Origin: UBA6120 sp964639215
Lineage (GTDB): Bacteria > Bacillota_I > Bacilli_A > RFN20 > CAG-826
DNA: 7,940 nucleotides
Direction: 5' to 3'
Assembly (NCBI GenBank): GCA_964639215.1
Contig: CAZXCV010000027.1
Coordinates: 1 to 7,940, forward strand
Under the pieces are notes generated by a model that was not told the origin of the DNA, made no database searches, and worked only from the letters and a program-made list of their open reading frames with translations. Position 1 is the stretch's first letter, and every line of letters starts with the position of its first letter. Positions 5,558 through 7,940 of the stretch are shown here, one piece after another. The position numbers and the translations under genes are program-made.

Positions 5558-7171
5558 TTACCAGTCATAGCCCCATTCCACCGGACAATTGCTTGGATTC
5601 CAAGCGCTATTCCAACCAGCTGGCTTACTTAAAGCTTCACAATAAATCGTCAGTGAATAGCAATACAAGAAGGCATTCGCTTCGATTGATGTGACCGTCG
5701 CTGGAATGTATATGGCTGATAACACGCCACAAGACCTAAAAGCAATCATCCCAATCGAAGTCACACTAGCGGGGATATCAATTGAGCTTAACGTCGAACA
5801 AAATGTAAATGTCGCCATACCGATTGAAGTCACACCTGCTTGGATTGTTAGTGACATGAGTGACGTACATTCATAAAATGTATAATCTCCGAGCGATGTT
5901 AAGTTATTCGATAAGGTGACCATGGCTAATTTCGTGCATTGATAGAATGCATAATCTCCAAGTGAGGTCACACTATTTGGGATGGTGATTGAAGTAAGGG
6001 CACTACAACCAAGAAAGGCATAATTGCCAATTGTGGTCAGTCCACTATAGAGTGTGATTGAAGTGAGAGCCAAGCAGAAATTAAAGGCGCCATCCTCAAT
6101 TGTTAACACACTATTAGGAATCACGATTGAAGCAAGTGAGGAACACGATAAAAGTGCTTCTTGTTCAATTATCGTGAGACTGCTAGGTAAAGTCAGCGAT
6201 GTCAAAGATGTACAGTCTGATAGTAGCGACTTAGCTAGTGTCGTCACGCCATATGGTATTACCACTATTTCAAGTGCGCCGCAAGAGCTAAAGGCACCCT
6301 CATTAATCGTCGTGACCGTCTCTGGGATTCCTAATTCGACTAAGGTGGTACATCCATAAAAGGCATATTGACCAATCGTCGTGATTGTATTTGGGAGTCC
6401 AATCGATTGAAGTGTCTCGCAATTTTCAAAGGCTGAATTACCAATGTGTGTGACATGGTGTAAGCCGTGGACGCCATCATCATAAACAGGAGTGATTGCC
6501 GTTGATTGTAATGGTGTCGTCACATAACCACTAACTTCGTAACTATTTGTTTCTTCGATATAAGTGAATGATAAGTCGGTCCATGAAGCTGCTGTGTCAA
6601 GATATGGATCAGTAGAAGCCGAGCATGTATACGTTATCTGCATCGAGATAATCGTAATTGTATCCGTCGTTGCATTCAGAAGTTTAAAGCAGTCGGGTCG
6701 TTCGTTATTAAACGTTGTGCTCGGCGTTACCTCATCGAGCAAGATATCGACGTCACGATAATTAATCGTTTGTGTCACTCGATCAATCCAACCATACGAT
6801 AATAATACACTGCTGCCAGTATCAAGTGACAACTGCAGTGATTTCATCCCACTGATCGGTGTTTTATTGTAAAAATATCCATTTTGAGAAAGTAATGTCC
6901 AACTTTCGATACTCGCAGTATACTGCGCATAATTGAATTCGACGGAATTTCCAAGATCAGTCGTTGCTAATCCTAATACTTCAATTGAAGTATCATTCGT
7001 GTCGAATTGATTGCTGGACTCGGTGAATGTTAGTAAATATTCATCTTCAACGTGTCCAGCCTCGATTGGAATGTTACTATTTGTATTCCCCCGAATCAGG
7101 GCGTAACTAACAAGAAATAACAATGGTAAAAGCGCGCCGATCATTGACGACTTACGTACCATAATTTTCAT
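5558..7171 (-). CDS. BspA-like surface protein with a 12-unit LRR_5 leucine-rich repeat array
   Basis: This is a 537-aa predicted extracellular protein. Residues 1-26 hold a basic n-region (KIMVRK) and a hydrophobic core (IGALLPLLFLVSYALI). No clear signal-peptidase site or lipobox is seen, so this could be a cleaved signal or an uncleaved N-terminal anchor. Residues about 32-190 are a beta-rich domain of unknown function with two cysteines (about 161 and 183). A short linker (190-239) leads to twelve contiguous 23-residue LRR_5 (BspA/TpLRR type) repeats at 240-515, each with a conserved Cys at repeat position 12 and most with the pattern VTxIGxxAFxxCxxLxxIxIP. The last 22 residues (KPAGWNSAWN...PVEWGYDW) form the C-terminal cap common in such proteins. 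BspA-like LRR proteins act in adhesion or protein/carbohydrate binding at the cell surface. No LPXTG or cell-wall-binding domain is seen. The start is ATG 7171, with AAAGGA (7183-7178) 6 nt upstream; upstream in-frame ATG and TTG codons precede or overlap that site. A TTGACA promoter lies just upstream. Confidence 0.85.
   Translation of the reverse strand: MKIMVRKSSMIGALLPLLFLVSYALIRGNTNSNIPIEAGHVEDEYLLTFTESSNQFDTNDTSIEVLGLATTDLGNSVEFNYAQYTASIESWTLLSQNGYFYNKTPISGMKSLQLSLDTGSSVLLSYGWIDRVTQTINYRDVDILLDEVTPSTTFNNERPDCFKLLNATTDTITIISMQITYTCSASTDPYLDTAASWTDLSFTYIEETNSYEVSGYVTTPLQSTAITPVYDDGVHGLHHVTHIGNSAFENCETLQSIGLPNTITTIGQYAFYGCTTLVELGIPETVTTINEGAFSSCGALEIVVIPYGVTTLAKSLLSDCTSLTSLTLPSSLTIIEQEALLSCSSLASIVIPNSVLTIEDGAFNFCLALTSITLYSGLTTIGNYAFLGCSALTSITIPNSVTSLGDYAFYQCTKLAMVTLSNNLTSLGDYTFYECTSLMSLTIQAGVTSIGMATFTFCSTLSSIDIPASVTSIGMIAFRSCGVLSAIYIPATVTSIEANAFLYCYSLTIYCEALSKPAGWNSAWNPSNCPVEWGYDW
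5627..6454 (-). repeat. Twelve in-frame 69-bp repeats encoding the LRR_5 array
   Basis: The region is exactly 12 x 69 bp, each unit coding 23 residues, without any insertion or deletion between units. All twelve keep the Cys at position 12. Units 1, 2, 7, 8 and 12 are close to consensus (AFxxC). Units 4 and 5 have lost the AF pair (LLSDC, LLSC) and are the most diverged. Units 8 (5903-5971) and 9 (5834-5902) are the most alike (SLGDY.FY.CT.L) and share runs at DNA level such as ATAATCTCC, suggesting a later duplication than the rest. Confidence 0.85.
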
Positions 7172-7177
7172 ATGCGT

Positions 7178-7183
7178 TCCTTT
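7178..7183 (-). promoter_or_regulatory. Ribosome-binding site deciding the LRR protein start
   Basis: AAAGGA on the minus strand lies 6 nt before ATG 7171. A further in-frame ATG at 7186 and TTG at 7195 lie upstream of or against this site, so the shorter start with a basic n-region is preferred. Confidence 0.7.
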
Positions 7184-7207
7184 CATGAACGACAAGTAAT
7201 ATAGTTA

Positions 7208-7236
7208 ATTGTCATTGATAGAACGAATCGTGTCAA
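7208..7236 (-). promoter_or_regulatory. Putative sigma-A promoter of the LRR gene
   Basis: On the minus strand a perfect TTGACA -35 (7236-7231) is followed after exactly 17 nt by GACAAT (7213-7208), a 4-of-6 match to TATAAT. The predicted start near 7201 gives a leader of about 30 nt carrying the AAAGGA site. The downstream SRPBCC gene could be read from the same promoter. Confidence 0.55.
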
Positions 7237-7393
7237 TCAATCGCCTGTATGATATTTTTATATATTGTTTAAATAGTCGGTTGGCTCAAGTATGTATCAT
7301 CAAATGAAGATACCCTTATTGTTCATAATCCTTTTCAACCATATCTTTTATTAGAATCTTAAAGTACCTCTTTTACAGCGCATTTTATTTATA
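7237..7393. other. Intergenic stretch between the Fic and LRR genes
   Basis: This AT-rich sequence lies between two minus-strand genes. The only structure noted is a small inverted repeat at 7294-7313 (GTATCATC-AAAT-GAAGATAC, 8-bp arms with one A-A mismatch). On neither strand is it followed by a run of T, so it is not a standard intrinsic terminator of the Fic gene. No coding frame, tRNA or recognised riboswitch was seen. Confidence 0.4.
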
Positions 7394-7940
7394 TTAATGC
7401 ACTGTATTTCGTTCAATTTTTTTATATTTTGCGTTTTTGAAATTACCAATCTTTTGAATGGTACCTTGATCTTGAAGTTCAATGAGTACGTTTTTAATGG
7501 TATCAACAGATATGTCTGGCCATAGTTCCATTAAGTCTTTTCGACTTAAGGGTACCAAACTCTTTTCAATGGTCTTTTTTATACGTTCTTTCTTATTTGT
7601 AACCTTTGATGAAAGTATATTAAGTCGTTTATCTAGTTCATTATAACAACGAATTAATGTGACAAGAAAATGGTTGATGAATGGATAATAATCGTTCATG
7701 CTATTTTCCCAGTTATCCGAAGATAATTTAAGAGCTTGATAATATTCCTTTTTATTTAGGTTAATTTGATTTTCGAATGAGATGTATTTCCCAATGCTAA
7801 AACCATTTTTATACAGTAATAATAAACTGAGTAGTCTACTCATTCTGCCATTACCATCTGAAAAAGGATGGATAGATAAAAAATCTAAAATGACACATGG
7901 AATAAGTAGTAATTGATTGATGCTAGAATCATCTCTAGCA
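7394..7940 (-). CDS. Fic-family protein (AMPylase-type) with C-terminal winged helix, N-terminus cut by window edge
   Basis: The frame is open from the window edge to TAA at 7394 (181 codons visible). Just upstream of the first in-window ATG (7843) the frame reads the complete Fic core motif HPFSDGNGR (7870-7844), preceded by the hydrophobic helix LLLIPCVILDFLS. That ATG is therefore internal, and the real start lies beyond the window. Fic enzymes transfer AMP, or another nucleotide or phosphate group, onto target hydroxyls; the motif His is the catalytic base and Asp binds Mg2+. Both are present here. After the Fic helices a charged segment (about 95-120) leads to a winged-helix DNA-binding-like tail (about 120-175: LSRKDLMELWPDISVDTIKN, then a GTIQKIG wing), a common layout for Firmicute Fic proteins of about 350-380 aa. 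The N-terminal half, including any (S/T)xxxE(G/N) inhibitory helix, is not visible. The gene is clearly more AT-rich than the others, which may indicate acquisition by transfer. Confidence 0.88.
   Translation of the reverse strand, partial: ARDDSSINQLLLIPCVILDFLSIHPFSDGNGRMSRLLSLLLLYKNGFSIGKYISFENQINLNKKEYYQALKLSSDNWENSMNDYYPFINHFLVTLIRCYNELDKRLNILSSKVTNKKERIKKTIEKSLVPLSRKDLMELWPDISVDTIKNVLIELQDQGTIQKIGNFKNAKYKKIERNTVH

Noticed and set aside
5691..6359. Plus-strand open frames of 61 and 101 codons opposite the LRR array
   Set aside because: They are mirror shadows of the repeats on the minus strand, have no ribosome-binding site, and are repetitive only because the LRR units are.
7294..7313. 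Small hairpin considered as the Fic gene terminator
   Set aside because: It has a mismatch and a 4-nt loop but no following T-run on the minus strand, and it lies about 80 nt past the stop codon.

Overview
The window looks like chromosomal DNA of a low-to-moderate GC Gram-positive-type bacterium (Firmicutes or a walled relative of the Mollicutes). The evidence is the strong AGGA/GGAG ribosome-binding sites, a classical lipobox lipoprotein, sigma-A-like promoters, an encoded tRNA CCA end, and a BspA-type LRR_5 surface protein whose C-terminal cap resembles those of Erysipelotrichia and Izemoplasma/Haloplasma-like bacteria. The lineage is inferred from family resemblance only. TGG encodes Trp and TGA is used as a stop (in the SRPBCC gene), so this is the standard code and not Mycoplasma code 4. 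By eye the central genes are roughly 40% GC, and the Fic gene at the right end is nearer 30%.

Layout, left to right. At 1-135, on the minus strand, a tRNA-Thr(CGU) lies 5 nt upstream of a tRNA-Val(GAC), whose 3' part is cut by the window edge. A compact divergent promoter region (136-253) separates the tRNAs from a plus-strand MATE-family transporter (254-1606). Sixty bases later comes a plus-strand secreted lipoprotein made of a starch-binding-like (CBM20/E-set-type) domain fused to a putative esterase (1667-2956). This gene converges, with 16 bp between stop codons, on a minus-strand gene for a three-domain protein: GNAT acetyltransferase, RimK-like N-terminal (RLAN) domain and RimK-type ATP-grasp ligase (2973-4928). 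Upstream of it on the minus strand are a small SRPBCC-fold protein (5094-5522) and a large surface protein with a 12-unit LRR_5 array (5558-7171), 35 nt apart and possibly co-transcribed from a good TTGACA promoter at 7208-7236. The right end holds the C-terminal part of a Fic protein with a winged-helix tail (7394-7940). Its catalytic motif can be read only by extending the frame upstream of its first in-window ATG.

The genes do not form one obvious pathway. The esterase lipoprotein and the LRR protein are both probably extracellular and may serve polysaccharide use or attachment. The MATE pump exports small molecules. The GNAT-ATP-grasp fusion probably makes an acylated amide- or peptide-linked small molecule or modifies a protein C-terminus. 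I see no CRISPR array, insertion sequence, phage gene or convincing new multi-gene system. The most interesting single item is the GNAT-RLAN-ATP-grasp fusion with a palindromic site in its promoter. Several start codons are moved downstream of the longest possible reading frame because the Shine-Dalgarno sequence lies inside that longer frame.
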